A DNA stretch of 64,000 bases from Nonomuraea coxensis DSM 45129 (GTDB lineage Bacteria; Actinomycetota; Actinomycetes; Streptosporangiales; Streptosporangiaceae). The notes under the pieces were generated by a model that worked only from the letters and a program-made list of their open reading frames with translations, was not told the origin of the DNA and searched no databases. Position 1 is the first letter of the stretch. Every line of letters starts with the position of its first letter. Positions 54,619 through 63,242 of this stretch are shown in pieces. A program made the position numbers and the translations under genes. The stretch is taken from assembly GCF_019397265.1 (NCBI RefSeq), contig NZ_CP068985.1:434001-498000 (forward strand), read 5' to 3'.

Positions 54619-55744
54619 CGGCGGCCGCGCGCGTCCTGCCCGGCCGCGCCAGGCGGGCACGGACCGCGTCGCGGAGCGCGGCGGCGCCGCGGTGGCGCTG
54701 GAACGGCAGCTCGAACGCGGCGGCGAAGACCCGAGCGAACAGCACCGACGCCGGCGCGGCCACCGCCAGCAGCGCCGCCAGCCGGCCCACGCCCGGCTCC
54801 AGCAGCGGCGCGACGAGGAAGTGGTTCACGGCGACCACGATCGGCGCGTGGACGAGATAGAGGCTGTAGGAGAAGGAGCCGAGCGCCCGCACCGGCCGGG
54901 TGTCGAGCAGGCGCACGAGGGGCCGGGGACGTCCCAGGGCGACCGCGGCGAGCAGCAGCCCGGCGGCGGGCGCGAGCGCGAGGTCCACCCAGAAGAACCG
55001 GGCGACCGTCCACTCCGAGCCCTGGGCCACGATCAGGACGAGCACCGGGACGGCCGCCACCGCCGCCGCCCAGTGCAGCGGGAACCGGGTCCGCGTCCTG
55101 AGCACGGCCGCCGCCAGCACGCCCACGGCGAACAGCACCGCGAACTGCGGGGTCAGCCGCATCAGCATCCCTGTGACCGGCACGTACGCGGCCAGGACGC
55201 CCACCGCCACCACCACGACGGCGACCACGGCCGCCATCGCCCACGCGCCGAGCCGCCGCACCAGGAGCAGCAGGAGGGGGAAGACGAAGTAGAGCTGCGC
55301 CTCGACGGCGATCGACCAGAGGGCGCCGTTGGGGCTGGGCGAGCCGAACACGTCCTGGAGCAGCAGCCCGTACACGACGACCGTCTTCGCGGTGGGGACG
55401 GGCTGGCCGGGCTGCGGCACCAGCAGCCAGGCGACCGCCAGGCTGAACAGCAGCGCCGCCCAGTACGGCGGCAGGATGCGCCAGGCGCGGCGGCGGGCGA
55501 AGCGGCGCAGCCCGCCCAGCCGCCAGCCGGAGCGGGCGGGGGAGACCGCGAGGGAGAAGCCCGACAGGGCGATGAAGACGACGACGGCGAAGTGGCCGTA
55601 GAGCAGCCAGCCCGCCCAGCCGGGCCCGGTGTCGGCGGGGAAGCCGGGGAAGGACAGCAGCCAGCAGTGGTGCAGGACCACGAAGAGCGCGGCGAGGCCG
55701 CGGATCCCGTCCAGGCCGCCGAGCCGCGTCTCGCCCCCGTCCAT
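54581..55744 (-). CDS. Acyltransferase family 3 (OafA/YrhL-like)
   Basis: A 387-residue membrane protein of about ten helices. LGGLDGIRGLAALFVVLHHC at the N-terminus carries the conserved Arg and His; FIALSGFSLAVSPARSGWRL and LWSIAVEAQLYFVFPLLLLL are further family motifs. Typically O-acetylates surface polysaccharide. Single gene on the minus strand; a GTG two codons upstream is an alternative start. Confidence 0.87.
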   Translation of the reverse strand: MDGGETRLGGLDGIRGLAALFVVLHHCWLLSFPGFPADTGPGWAGWLLYGHFAVVVFIALSGFSLAVSPARSGWRLGGLRRFARRRAWRILPPYWAALLFSLAVAWLLVPQPGQPVPTAKTVVVYGLLLQDVFGSPSPNGALWSIAVEAQLYFVFPLLLLLVRRLGAWAMAAVVAVVVVAVGVLAAYVPVTGMLMRLTPQFAVLFAVGVLAAAVLRTRTRFPLHWAAAVAAVPVLVLIVAQGSEWTVARFFWVDLALAPAAGLLLAAVALGRPRPLVRLLDTRPVRALGSFSYSLYLVHAPIVVAVNHFLVAPLLEPGVGRLAALLAVAAPASVLFARVFAAAFELPFQRHRGAAALRDAVRARLARPGRTRAAAATGRPPGAGSSP

Positions 55745-55901
55745 GCCCACCCCGCCCCCGGCCGCCCGCGCATCGCCCTGGATATATCGCGATCTGTCGG
55801 GCTCGCGTAACAAGGAGAAGGAAAGGTGCGATGTCCTGATTGGAACGTATTTCTGGGGGATGAGCGACGCCCCGTTGCGCTGCAAATCGGGCTGGGGATA
55901 T

Positions 55902-56711
55902 ATGGAATTCTGGACGGCCATTCTGGGTCTTGCCCGCAACGCGTTCGTCGCCGTCCCGGTGGCCGTCCTCACGGCGGCGCTGGCCCTCACGGGCTGGCTC
56001 GTCCTGCCGGAGCGGTACGTCGCCAGCGCCTCCATGGTCCTGGTGACCCCGTCGGGCGGCGGCTCGATCGACCGGACCAAGCCGCTCGCGCAGACCAACC
56101 CGCTGCTGCAGTTCTCCGACGACCTGCGGACCACCGCCAGCATCCTCATCCTGGCCATGAACTCGCCCGACGTCTTCAGGTCCGTCGGCGTCACCGAGGA
56201 CGGCCCGGTCGACCTCACGATCGACGACGGGCGGACGAACCCGACCCTGCTCGGCGTCGGCACCACGGGCCCGTTCGTCTACGTCGAGGTCGAGGCCCCC
56301 TCCAGGGCCGAGGCGGCGAAGGTGCTGGCGGCGGCCCAGGAACGGCTCCGCGAGGAGCTGGAGGACCGGCAGAACGAGCTCAAGGCGCACCCCGTCACGT
56401 TCGTCCAGCTCGACGACGTGGTGCGGCTCGGGCCCGAGGCCGACCTCGCGCCCAAGCTCCAAGGGGCGGCCGGCGGCGCGCTGGTCGGCCTGCTGGCGGG
56501 CTTCGGCGCGGCCTACGCGGCGGTGCGCGGCAAGCTGCGCCTCCCCGCCCGCCTCCAGCCGTCCGCCGCCCCTGAACCCCCTCCCCAGGAGAACCGGGAG
56601 AACGGGACACCTCGCAGGCCCGCCGGCCTCAACGGCAGAGCCCCGCGCGACCCGGCCGTGGACGACGCCGAGACCGGTCCCATCGACGTCATCAGCGGCG
56701 GCGAGCGCTGA
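55902..56711 (+). CDS. Wzz-like chain-length determinant protein 1
   Basis: A 269-residue protein with two helices: VPVAVLTAALALTGWLVLP (~18-36) and LQGAAGGALVGLLAGFGAAY (~185-205). The periplasmic-type domain between them has the Wzz-like VASASMVLVTP strand and helical AEAAKVLAAAQERLREELED. The C-terminus is Pro-rich and lacks a Walker motif, so any kinase partner is separate and not in view. ATG follows GGGGATAT. A 157-bp gap to the divergent acyltransferase holds its promoter. Confidence 0.72.
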   Translation: MEFWTAILGLARNAFVAVPVAVLTAALALTGWLVLPERYVASASMVLVTPSGGGSIDRTKPLAQTNPLLQFSDDLRTTASILILAMNSPDVFRSVGVTEDGPVDLTIDDGRTNPTLLGVGTTGPFVYVEVEAPSRAEAAKVLAAAQERLREELEDRQNELKAHPVTFVQLDDVVRLGPEADLAPKLQGAAGGALVGLLAGFGAAYAAVRGKLRLPARLQPSAAPEPPPQENRENGTPRRPAGLNGRAPRDPAVDDAETGPIDVISGGER

Positions 56712-56714
56712 GCC

Positions 56715-57515
56715 CTACTTGCGCGGCCCGACCAGGTCGGCCAGCGCGGGCGGCACCCACCGCCTGGCGACCTGCCGGAAGCTGCTCTTCCACTCCTCGC
56801 CGGGCCGCTGCTTGAACTTGGTGTCGTGCTCGTCGAGCGTCTCGTCGTCCGGCCGCCCGTTCGTGTAGTAGTAGAGCGCCATCGAGCGCCTGGCCCGGTC
56901 CTCCGGGCAGGTCAGCGGCTCGGGGTGGCCGTGGTTGGCGTCGTCGGTGGTGGCGAAGACCACGAAGCGGTTGAACACCGGCAGGATCCTGTGCTCGCAG
57001 CGGGTCATGTCCTTGTCCCAGAGCTGCAGGTGCCCGCCGTAGGACTCCTCCCAGTCCTTGTTGAGGTAGAGCAGGCCGTTGAGCCGGCGGTCCAGGTCGA
57101 GCCTGCGGTGCCGGTTGAAGTCGACGTGCACCTTCAGGAAGCCGCCCGGTCTGATCTGGTGCAGGCCGCCGCCGTCGTAGTGCGGGTCGGACACCAGGTG
57201 CTCGATGCCGGTGAGCCGTTCGAGGAAGTCGACGAACACCTGCCCGTTGAACTCCGCCAGCAGGTGCCGGGTCGCGGGCCCCATCTTCTCGGTGTCGGCG
57301 AGGGCGAGCTTGATCTCGCGGGCGTTGTCGAAGCGCTGCCATTCGGCGTCGCGCGGCTCGGGGAACTCGGCGAGCACAGGCTCCAGCGCCTCGGCGGGCA
57401 GGAAGTCGTCGATCACCACGTGCCGGAAGGGGCTGGCCTTGAGGAACGACTCCCGCAGGCTGTCCGCCAGCGGAAGGAGATTGTCACGTTTGAAGGTGAA
57501 GTCGGAAAACGGCAT
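56715..57515 (-). CDS. 2-oxoglutarate/Fe(II)-dependent oxygenase
   Basis: A 266-residue dioxygenase of the prolyl-hydroxylase-like fold. Metal ligands are HVDFNRH (His-x-Asp) and the distal His in DANHGHPEPLTCP; the 2OG-binding Arg is in RRSMALYYYTNG. Such proteins in polysaccharide loci hydroxylate sugars, lipids or proteins; the substrate is unknown. It is inserted head-to-tail against the two Wzz-like genes, 3 bp after the first ends. Confidence 0.82.
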   Translation of the reverse strand: MPFSDFTFKRDNLLPLADSLRESFLKASPFRHVVIDDFLPAEALEPVLAEFPEPRDAEWQRFDNAREIKLALADTEKMGPATRHLLAEFNGQVFVDFLERLTGIEHLVSDPHYDGGGLHQIRPGGFLKVHVDFNRHRRLDLDRRLNGLLYLNKDWEESYGGHLQLWDKDMTRCEHRILPVFNRFVVFATTDDANHGHPEPLTCPEDRARRSMALYYYTNGRPDDETLDEHDTKFKQRPGEEWKSSFRQVARRWVPPALADLVGPRK

Positions 57516-57666
57516 CGATGCTCCCCACCCTACGGAAATGGCGTGAATACCCCGGGTGAGACATCGTGAAATACGGTGATCTCGTTACGAGTTTCCTGGT
57601 AACGCCGGATACGTCCGGGGCCGATGACCGTATCGAAGGTTCATCCGGTTCGGGAGGGAAAACGCC

Positions 57667-58416
57667 TTGGACTTCTGGGGGACGGTCCTGGTCGTGTTCC
57701 GGCGGTGGTACGTCACCGTCCCGGCGTTGCTGCTGGCCCTCGGCGGATCGTTCGCCGTCTACCGCACCGTCCCGACCGTCTACCAGTCGGGCGCGGTCCT
57801 CGTGCTCACCATCCCCGTGACGGGCGGGAGCGTTCCAAACGATCCCGCCTACCCGAACCCCCGGACGAACCCGCTGCTCAACTACAACGGCTCGCTCAAC
57901 GTCGCGGCCTCGATCCTGCTCCAGGCGCTCAGCGCCCCGGAGACCGCCGCCCGGCTGGGGGCGCCGCCCGGCGGCGAGACCACGTACGTCGTCCACAACG
58001 GCAGCCCCAACCCCGAGCTGCTGGCCAGCGGGCCGTTCGTGATCATCAACGCCAGGTCGCCGTCCCCCGAGACCGCCCACACGCTGGTCACCAGGCTCGT
58101 GGCGCAGGCGGGCACCGAGCTCGCCGCCCGCCAGGCCACGCTGGGCGCGCCCGTCAGCACCTACATCCAGCTCACGCCGATGGTGCCGCCCACCGAGCCG
58201 CAGGAGCAGCGCGGCGGCAAGAGCCGCACGGCCATGGCGGTGCTGGCGCTCGGCCTGTTCGCCGCCCTGACGGCCGGCTACGCCACGGAGAGCCTCGCCG
58301 CGGCGCTGCGCCGCAGGCGGGCCGGGCCGGCCCCCGCCGAGCCCGCCGAGCCCGCCGAGCCCGTCGAATCCGTCGAGCCCGCCGAATCCGCCGAGCCGCC
58401 GGCGCTGCGCCCGTGA
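57667..58416 (+). CDS. Wzz-like chain-length determinant protein 2
   Basis: A 249-residue protein starting at TTG, preceded by GGGAGGG. Two helices, YVTVPALLLALGGSFAVYRT (~15-34) and TAMAVLALGLFAALTAGYAT (~190-210), flank a domain with VYQSGAVLVLTIP and the helical TLVTRLVAQAGTELAARQA. The C-terminus is an Ala/Pro/Glu repeat (PAEPAEPAEPVE type). Similar architecture to the 55902 gene but the two share little sequence. The IR CGTTAC-N10-GTAACG at 57584-57605 lies in its leader. Confidence 0.72.
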   Translation: MDFWGTVLVVFRRWYVTVPALLLALGGSFAVYRTVPTVYQSGAVLVLTIPVTGGSVPNDPAYPNPRTNPLLNYNGSLNVAASILLQALSAPETAARLGAPPGGETTYVVHNGSPNPELLASGPFVIINARSPSPETAHTLVTRLVAQAGTELAARQATLGAPVSTYIQLTPMVPPTEPQEQRGGKSRTAMAVLALGLFAALTAGYATESLAAALRRRRAGPAPAEPAEPAEPVESVEPAESAEPPALRP

Positions 58417-59780
58417 AGGCGATCACCCTCACCAGGACGGAGCCCGTGGCCGGCCTGCCCCGGCCGCACGCCGCCGACGGGGCCACGCTGGGCGTCGTCT
58501 TCGTGGTCATCCTGATGATCGTCCCGGCCCGGCTGGTGTTCCGCGGGCTCTCGTTCGCCATCACGCCGGCCGAGGCCGTGGGCCTGTTCGCGCTGGTGTG
58601 GTGGTTCTGCGCGCAGCTCACCACCACGCTCGGCGCGGCCAAGGGCCGCACCCTCGTCCGCAGCGCGGTCTTCGTCCACGCCTGCTCACTGATCGCCACC
58701 TACGCCTACGCCGCCGCGGGCAACCTGCCGAGGGACGAGCTCGACCTCGCCGACCACATGATGGTGAGCGCGTTCGCGATGATCGGGATCGTGCTGCTCG
58801 TCGTGGACGGCGTACGCGGCCGGGCCCGGCTCGACCTGGTGCTGAAGACCGTCGCGGTGATGGGCGCGGTGCTCGGCGTGATCGGCGCGGCGCAGTTCCT
58901 GCTCAGGTTCGACCCGACCCCGTACATGGTGCTGCCCGGCCTGCGCTTCACGCAGGAGGAGCTGTTCATCGTGGAGCGCAACGGGCTGAGCAGGGTCGCG
59001 GCGACGACCGGGCACCCGATCGAGTTCGCGGTCGTGTGCGCCATGATCCTGCCGATCGCGCTGCACTTCGCCTTCCAGGCGCTCGAACGCCGGCAGCCGC
59101 ACCTGCGCTGGTGGCTGTGCGCGGGGCTGATCGCGGCCGGGATGGTGTTCTCGGTGTCGCGCTCGGCCTTCGTCGGCGTGGCGGGGGCGGCGGCGGTGCT
59201 GCTGGCCGGCTGGCCGCGCCGGCGGCGGCTGCTCGCGCTCGGGGCGATGGTGCTCTTCCTGGGCGCGGTCAAGGTGGTCGTGCCGGGGGTGCTCGGGGCC
59301 ATCCTGGACCTGTTCACGGGCCTGTCCACCGACTCCAGCCTGCGCTGGCGGACCATGGACTACGCCGCCGCGGCCACCGAGATCTCCCGCCACCCGTGGC
59401 TGGGCCGCGGCCTCGGCACCTGGTACGCCCCGAAATACCTGGTCTTCGACAACCAGTACATCCTCACCGCGGTCGAGACCGGGATCATCGGCGTGCTGGC
59501 CTTCGCCGGCCTCTTCCTGGCCGGGATCTGGTCGGCGCTCCGCGCCCGCCGGCTGCTCACCGACCCGGCCGACCGCGACCTCGGGCTGACGCTGGCCGCC
59601 TGCCTGGTGGTGCCGCTCATCGGGGCCGCGACCTTCGACCTGCGCTCGTACGCGGTGATCACCGGGCTGTCGTTCCTGCTGGTCGGCTCGGCCGGCGCGC
59701 TCGCGCGGGAGGCCCGGCTCAGGCGAGCAGCCGCGCCTGCGCCTCCCGCCACGACCCCGCCGCCAGGTCCCGCGCGCTGA
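58413..59780 (+). CDS. O-antigen polymerase/ligase-like membrane protein (Wzy-type)
   Basis: A 455-residue protein of about 10-12 helices, with the large outer loop containing LFIVERNGLSRVAATTGHPI and RHPWLGRGLGTWYAPKYLVF, the Wzy_C-like loop. VFSVSRSAFVGVAGAAAVLL is the SRS-type motif of the family. Would polymerise flipped repeat units. GTG start overlapping the Wzz-like gene (GTGA). The 3' end overlaps the convergent rmlC-like gene by 62 bp. Confidence 0.8.
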   Translation: MKAITLTRTEPVAGLPRPHAADGATLGVVFVVILMIVPARLVFRGLSFAITPAEAVGLFALVWWFCAQLTTTLGAAKGRTLVRSAVFVHACSLIATYAYAAAGNLPRDELDLADHMMVSAFAMIGIVLLVVDGVRGRARLDLVLKTVAVMGAVLGVIGAAQFLLRFDPTPYMVLPGLRFTQEELFIVERNGLSRVAATTGHPIEFAVVCAMILPIALHFAFQALERRQPHLRWWLCAGLIAAGMVFSVSRSAFVGVAGAAAVLLAGWPRRRRLLALGAMVLFLGAVKVVVPGVLGAILDLFTGLSTDSSLRWRTMDYAAAATEISRHPWLGRGLGTWYAPKYLVFDNQYILTAVETGIIGVLAFAGLFLAGIWSALRARRLLTDPADRDLGLTLAACLVVPLIGAATFDLRSYAVITGLSFLLVGSAGALAREARLRRAAAPAPPATTPPPGPAR

Positions 59781-60267
59781 TCGCGGTCGCCGGCAGCGGC
59801 CAGGCGACGGCCAGGTCGGGATCGTCGTAGCGGACCGAGACGTCCTCGGCCGGGTCGTGCTCCCTGTCGATGCGGTAGCAGACGTCGGCCTGCCCGGTGA
59901 GCGCCTGGAAGCCGTGGAGGAAGCCGGGCGGCACGTACAGGCAGGCGAAGTCCTCGTCGTCGAGCCGCACGCTCATGCTCCGGCCGTACGTCGGCGAGCC
60001 GGGCCTGGCGTCCACCAGCACGTCGTGGATCGCGCCGCGGGCGCACCTGACGAGCTTGGCCTCGCCGCGCCCCACCCGCCCGTGCAGGGCGCGGACCGTG
60101 CCGAGGCGCGAGCGCGACTGGCTGTCCTGGATGAAGGCGGCGGGGTCGAGGCCGTGTTTCCCGGCGACGGCCGCGTCGAACGTCCGGGTGAAGAACCCCC
60201 GGTCGTCGTGGTGCGGCGTGGGGACGAAGAGAAGGACGCCCTCCAGGGCGCCGCGCTCCACTCTCAT
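59719..60267 (-). CDS. Second RmlC-like cupin (dTDP-4-dehydrorhamnose 3,5-epimerase family)
   Basis: A 182-residue protein: VERGALEGVLLFVPTPHHDD and GFFTRTFDAAVAG, RSRLGTVRALHGRVGRGEAK (catalytic His), VRCARGAIHDVLVDARPGSP and VPPGFLHGFQALTGQADVCY. It keeps the full-length core and looks more canonical than the 45713 copy in the HGF motif. Both copies are antisense to the main operon and overlap a plus-strand gene end. The two may act on different sugars. Confidence 0.85.
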   Translation of the reverse strand: MRVERGALEGVLLFVPTPHHDDRGFFTRTFDAAVAGKHGLDPAAFIQDSQSRSRLGTVRALHGRVGRGEAKLVRCARGAIHDVLVDARPGSPTYGRSMSVRLDDEDFACLYVPPGFLHGFQALTGQADVCYRIDREHDPAEDVSVRYDDPDLAVAWPLPATAISARDLAAGSWREAQARLLA

Positions 60268-60438
60268 GCCTCTCATCCTGCTGGCGGGCCCACACATCCT
60301 GCCAGACCCACACGTAACGGATTTCTCCGTCATGCCGATGATCCGGGCGAAAGGTCGGGCTGGGCTGGGCCAGGGCGAAGGAGCGAGGACATTCCGGCAG
60401 ACCCCTTCACCGCGACCAGTCCTCCCGCGCGCGTCCGC

Positions 60439-61191
60439 GTGGGAGCCGTGCACGTCATGGCCGTCACCGAGGCGGGGGTGGCCGGCCACGTCTCCCGCGA
60501 GTGGGCCGCCGGCCGGGGCGGCGCGATCGTCACCGCGAACGTCGACATCGTCCGCGCCGCCACCCGCGACCCGGCCCTCGCCGCCCTCGTCGCCCGCGCC
60601 GAACTGGTCGTCGCCGACGGCATGCCGGTCGTGTGGGCGGGCCGCCTGGCCGGGACCGCGATCCCGGAACGGGTCACCGGCGCCTCGCTCGTGCACACCC
60701 TCGCCGGGCGCGCCGCCCGCGACGGCCGGCCGGTCTATCTGCTCGGCGGCGACGAAGGAGTGCCGGAGGCCGCCGCACGGGCCCTGTTGGAACGTTACCC
60801 GGCGCTGCGGATCGCGGGCACGCACTCCCCGCCGTACGGGTTCGACGCCGACCCCGCCGCGCGGCGCGCGGTCGTCGAGCGCGTCAGGGAGGCCAGGCCC
60901 GGCCTGGTGCTCGTCGGCCTCGGCTTCCCCAAGCAGGAGCGGCTGATCCAGGAGCTGCGGCCGGAGCTGCCCGCCGCCTGGTTCCTCGGCTGCGGCGCGG
61001 GCATCCCGATGGCCGCGGGCCAGTTCAGCCGCGCCCCCGAGGCCCTGCAGCGCGCGGGCGGCGAGTGGCTGCACCGGCTCGCGCTCGAACCGCGCCGCCT
61101 GCTGCGGCGCTACCTGCTCCACGACGCCCCCTTCGCCGTGCGCCTGCTGGCCGGCGCGCTCCGCGCCCGTCTCCGTCTCCTGGGAAGGTGA
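60439..61191 (+). CDS. WecG/TagA/CpsF-family glycosyltransferase
   Basis: A ~250-residue GT26 enzyme that adds the second sugar to lipid-linked intermediates. IVTANVDIVRAATRDPALAA, ELVVADGMPVVWAGRLAG, VYLLGGDEGVPEAAARALLE and LVLVGLGFPKQERLIQELRP are family blocks; WFLGCGAGIPMAAGQFSRAP closes the core. GTG 60439 is chosen, but AAGGAG at 60377-60382 sits 8 bp before an in-frame ATT at 60391, so a rare ATT start adding 16 residues is possible. Confidence 0.85.
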   Translation: MGAVHVMAVTEAGVAGHVSREWAAGRGGAIVTANVDIVRAATRDPALAALVARAELVVADGMPVVWAGRLAGTAIPERVTGASLVHTLAGRAARDGRPVYLLGGDEGVPEAAARALLERYPALRIAGTHSPPYGFDADPAARRAVVERVREARPGLVLVGLGFPKQERLIQELRPELPAAWFLGCGAGIPMAAGQFSRAPEALQRAGGEWLHRLALEPRRLLRRYLLHDAPFAVRLLAGALRARLRLLGR

Positions 61192-61193
61192 GC

Positions 61194-63242
61194 ATGCTGG
61201 CGGTCGTCATCGTCACGTACTTCAGCGAGCGCGTCGTCGGCGACTGCCTGCGCTCGCTCGCGGACGCCGGCGCGGGCGACGCCCGGGTCCTGGTGGTGGA
61301 CAACGACTCGGCGGACGGCACCATCGCGGCGGCCCGCGCGGCCCTGCCGGCCGTCGAGGTGGTCCCGACCGGCCGCAACGCGGGCTTCGCCGGCGGCGTG
61401 AACGCCGGGATCGCCGCCGCGCCCGGCTGCGACGTGCTCGTGCTCAACCCGGACGTCCGGCTCGCCCCCGGCGCGATCACCGCGCTGCGCGAGGCGCTGG
61501 CCGTGCCCGGCACCGGCGTCGCGGTGCCCCGGCTCACCGCCGAGGACGGCACGGTCCACCTCTCGCTGCGCAGGCGGCCCACCGTGGCGCGCGCGCTCGG
61601 CGAGGCGCTGCTCGGCGGCCACCGGGCCGGGCGGGTCCCCGCGCTCGGGGAGCTGGTCGTGGCGGCCGGCGCGTACGAGCGGCCGGGCACCGCCGACTGG
61701 GCGACCGGCGCGGCCTGGCTCGTCTCCCGCGCCTGCCTGGACGCGCTGGGCCCGCTGGACGAGCGCTACTTCCTCTACTCGGAGGAGACCGAGTACATGC
61801 TGCGCGCCGGCGACCACGGCTTCGCCGTCCGCTACGAGCCGCGGGCGCGGGCCGTGCACCTGGGCGGCGAGCAGGCCACCTCCAGCCGGCTCTGGGCGCT
61901 CGCCACCGCCAACCGGGTCCGCCTGCACCGCGAGCGGCACGGCCGGGCCCGCGCCCTCGCCATGCGCGGCGCGGTGCTGCTCAACGAGGCGGTCCGGGCG
62001 CTCACCCGGCCCGGCCAGGGCGGCGCCAAGCACCGGGCGGCCCTGCGCGCGCTCGTCCGCCTGCCCGCCTGGCCCGGCCCGCCGGGGACGGCCGACCCGC
62101 CGGGGTACGTCTGCTTCGCCGCCCAGGACTGGTGGTACCACAACCGGGCGCACTCCGACTTCCAGCTCATGCGCGCGATCGCCGGCCGCCGCAAGGTGCT
62201 GGTGGTCAACAGCATCGGCATGCGCATGCCCGCGCCCGGCACCACCACCCACGTCACCCGCCGCGTCCTGCGCAAGCTGCGCAGCGTGGCGAAGTTCCTG
62301 CGGCAGCCGTACCCCGGCTTCCACGTGATGTCGCCGCTGCCGCTGCCGTTCTACGGCTCGCCGGTCCTGCGCCGGGTGAACGCCCTGCTCGTACGCTCCC
62401 AGGTGCGGGCGGTGTGCCTGGCGCTCGGCCTGCGCCGCCCGGTGATGGTGGTCACCATCCCCACGGCCTGGGACGTGGTGCGCCCGATGCCCCGGCACGC
62501 GCTCCTCTACAACCGCTCCGACCGGCACTCGGCCTTCCCCGAGGCGGACGCCGCCGTCATCGGGGCCATGGAGGGTGAGCTGCTGGCCCGCGCCGACCGG
62601 GTGCTCTACGCGAGCCGCACCCTGATGGCCGAGGAGCGCGAGCTGACCGGCGAGCGGGCCTGCTTCCTCGACCACGGCGTGGACCTCGACCATTTCACCA
62701 GGGTCGCCGACCCGCCCGCCGACCTCGCCGCCGTGCCGGGGCCGCGCGTGGGGTTCTTCGGCGCGCTGGACGAGTTCGTGGTGGACGTCGGGCTGCTCGA
62801 ACGCCTGGCCGCCGAGCTGCCGCAGGCGTCGCTCGTGCTCATCGGGGACGCCACCGCGCCGATGGAGCGGCTGACCGCCCATCCCAACGTGCGCTGGTTC
62901 GGCTTCGTGCCCTACGAGCGCATCCCGGCGTACGCCTCGGGCTTCGACGTGGCGATCATGCCGTGGCAGGACAACGACTGGATCAGGCACGCCAACCCGA
63001 TCAAGCTCAAGGAGTACCTGGCCCTGGGCCTGCCGGTGGTCAGCACGGACTTCCCGGAGCTCGCCCACTACCGGGACCGGGTGCGGATCGCGGCCACGCC
63101 CGGCGCGTTCGTCGCGGCCGTCAAGGCCGCGCTGGCGGAGGGCGGGCCGCGGCCGGCCGCCGAGCTGCGGGCGTCGGTGCTGGGGATGTCCTGGTCGTCG
63201 CGGGCCGACCGGCTCATGGAGCTGGCCGAGGGGGAGCGTTGA
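61194..63242 (+). CDS. Two-domain glycosyltransferase (GT2 fused to GT-B type)
   Basis: A 682-residue protein. Residues 1-~270 are a rhamnosyltransferase-like GT2: AVVIVTYFSERVVGDCLRSL, VLVVDNDSADGTIAAARAAL, GRNAGFAGGVNAGIAAAPG and VLVLNPDVRL, with YFLYSEETEYMLRAGDHGF. Residues ~300-682 resemble a GT1/GT4-like GT-B half (VGFFGALDEFVVDVGLLERL, VRWFGFVPYERIPAYASGFD, HANPIKLKEYLALGLPVVST). It could add two successive sugars. ATG 61194 has a GGGAAGG site 5-6 bp upstream; a GTG two codons earlier overlaps the previous stop. Confidence 0.85.
   Translation: MLAVVIVTYFSERVVGDCLRSLADAGAGDARVLVVDNDSADGTIAAARAALPAVEVVPTGRNAGFAGGVNAGIAAAPGCDVLVLNPDVRLAPGAITALREALAVPGTGVAVPRLTAEDGTVHLSLRRRPTVARALGEALLGGHRAGRVPALGELVVAAGAYERPGTADWATGAAWLVSRACLDALGPLDERYFLYSEETEYMLRAGDHGFAVRYEPRARAVHLGGEQATSSRLWALATANRVRLHRERHGRARALAMRGAVLLNEAVRALTRPGQGGAKHRAALRALVRLPAWPGPPGTADPPGYVCFAAQDWWYHNRAHSDFQLMRAIAGRRKVLVVNSIGMRMPAPGTTTHVTRRVLRKLRSVAKFLRQPYPGFHVMSPLPLPFYGSPVLRRVNALLVRSQVRAVCLALGLRRPVMVVTIPTAWDVVRPMPRHALLYNRSDRHSAFPEADAAVIGAMEGELLARADRVLYASRTLMAEERELTGERACFLDHGVDLDHFTRVADPPADLAAVPGPRVGFFGALDEFVVDVGLLERLAAELPQASLVLIGDATAPMERLTAHPNVRWFGFVPYERIPAYASGFDVAIMPWQDNDWIRHANPIKLKEYLALGLPVVSTDFPELAHYRDRVRIAATPGAFVAAVKAALAEGGPRPAAELRASVLGMSWSSRADRLMELAEGER

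Noticed and set aside
54303..56462. 719-codon minus-strand open frame over the acyltransferase
   Set aside because: It is in a different frame from the clear acyltransferase and gives only Arg/Gly/Ala-rich sequence.
58321..58410. Tandem GCCGAGCCC-like repeat as a mobile or CRISPR-like array
   Set aside because: It is a short in-frame Ala/Pro/Glu coding repeat at the C-terminus of the Wzz-like protein, with no spacers.
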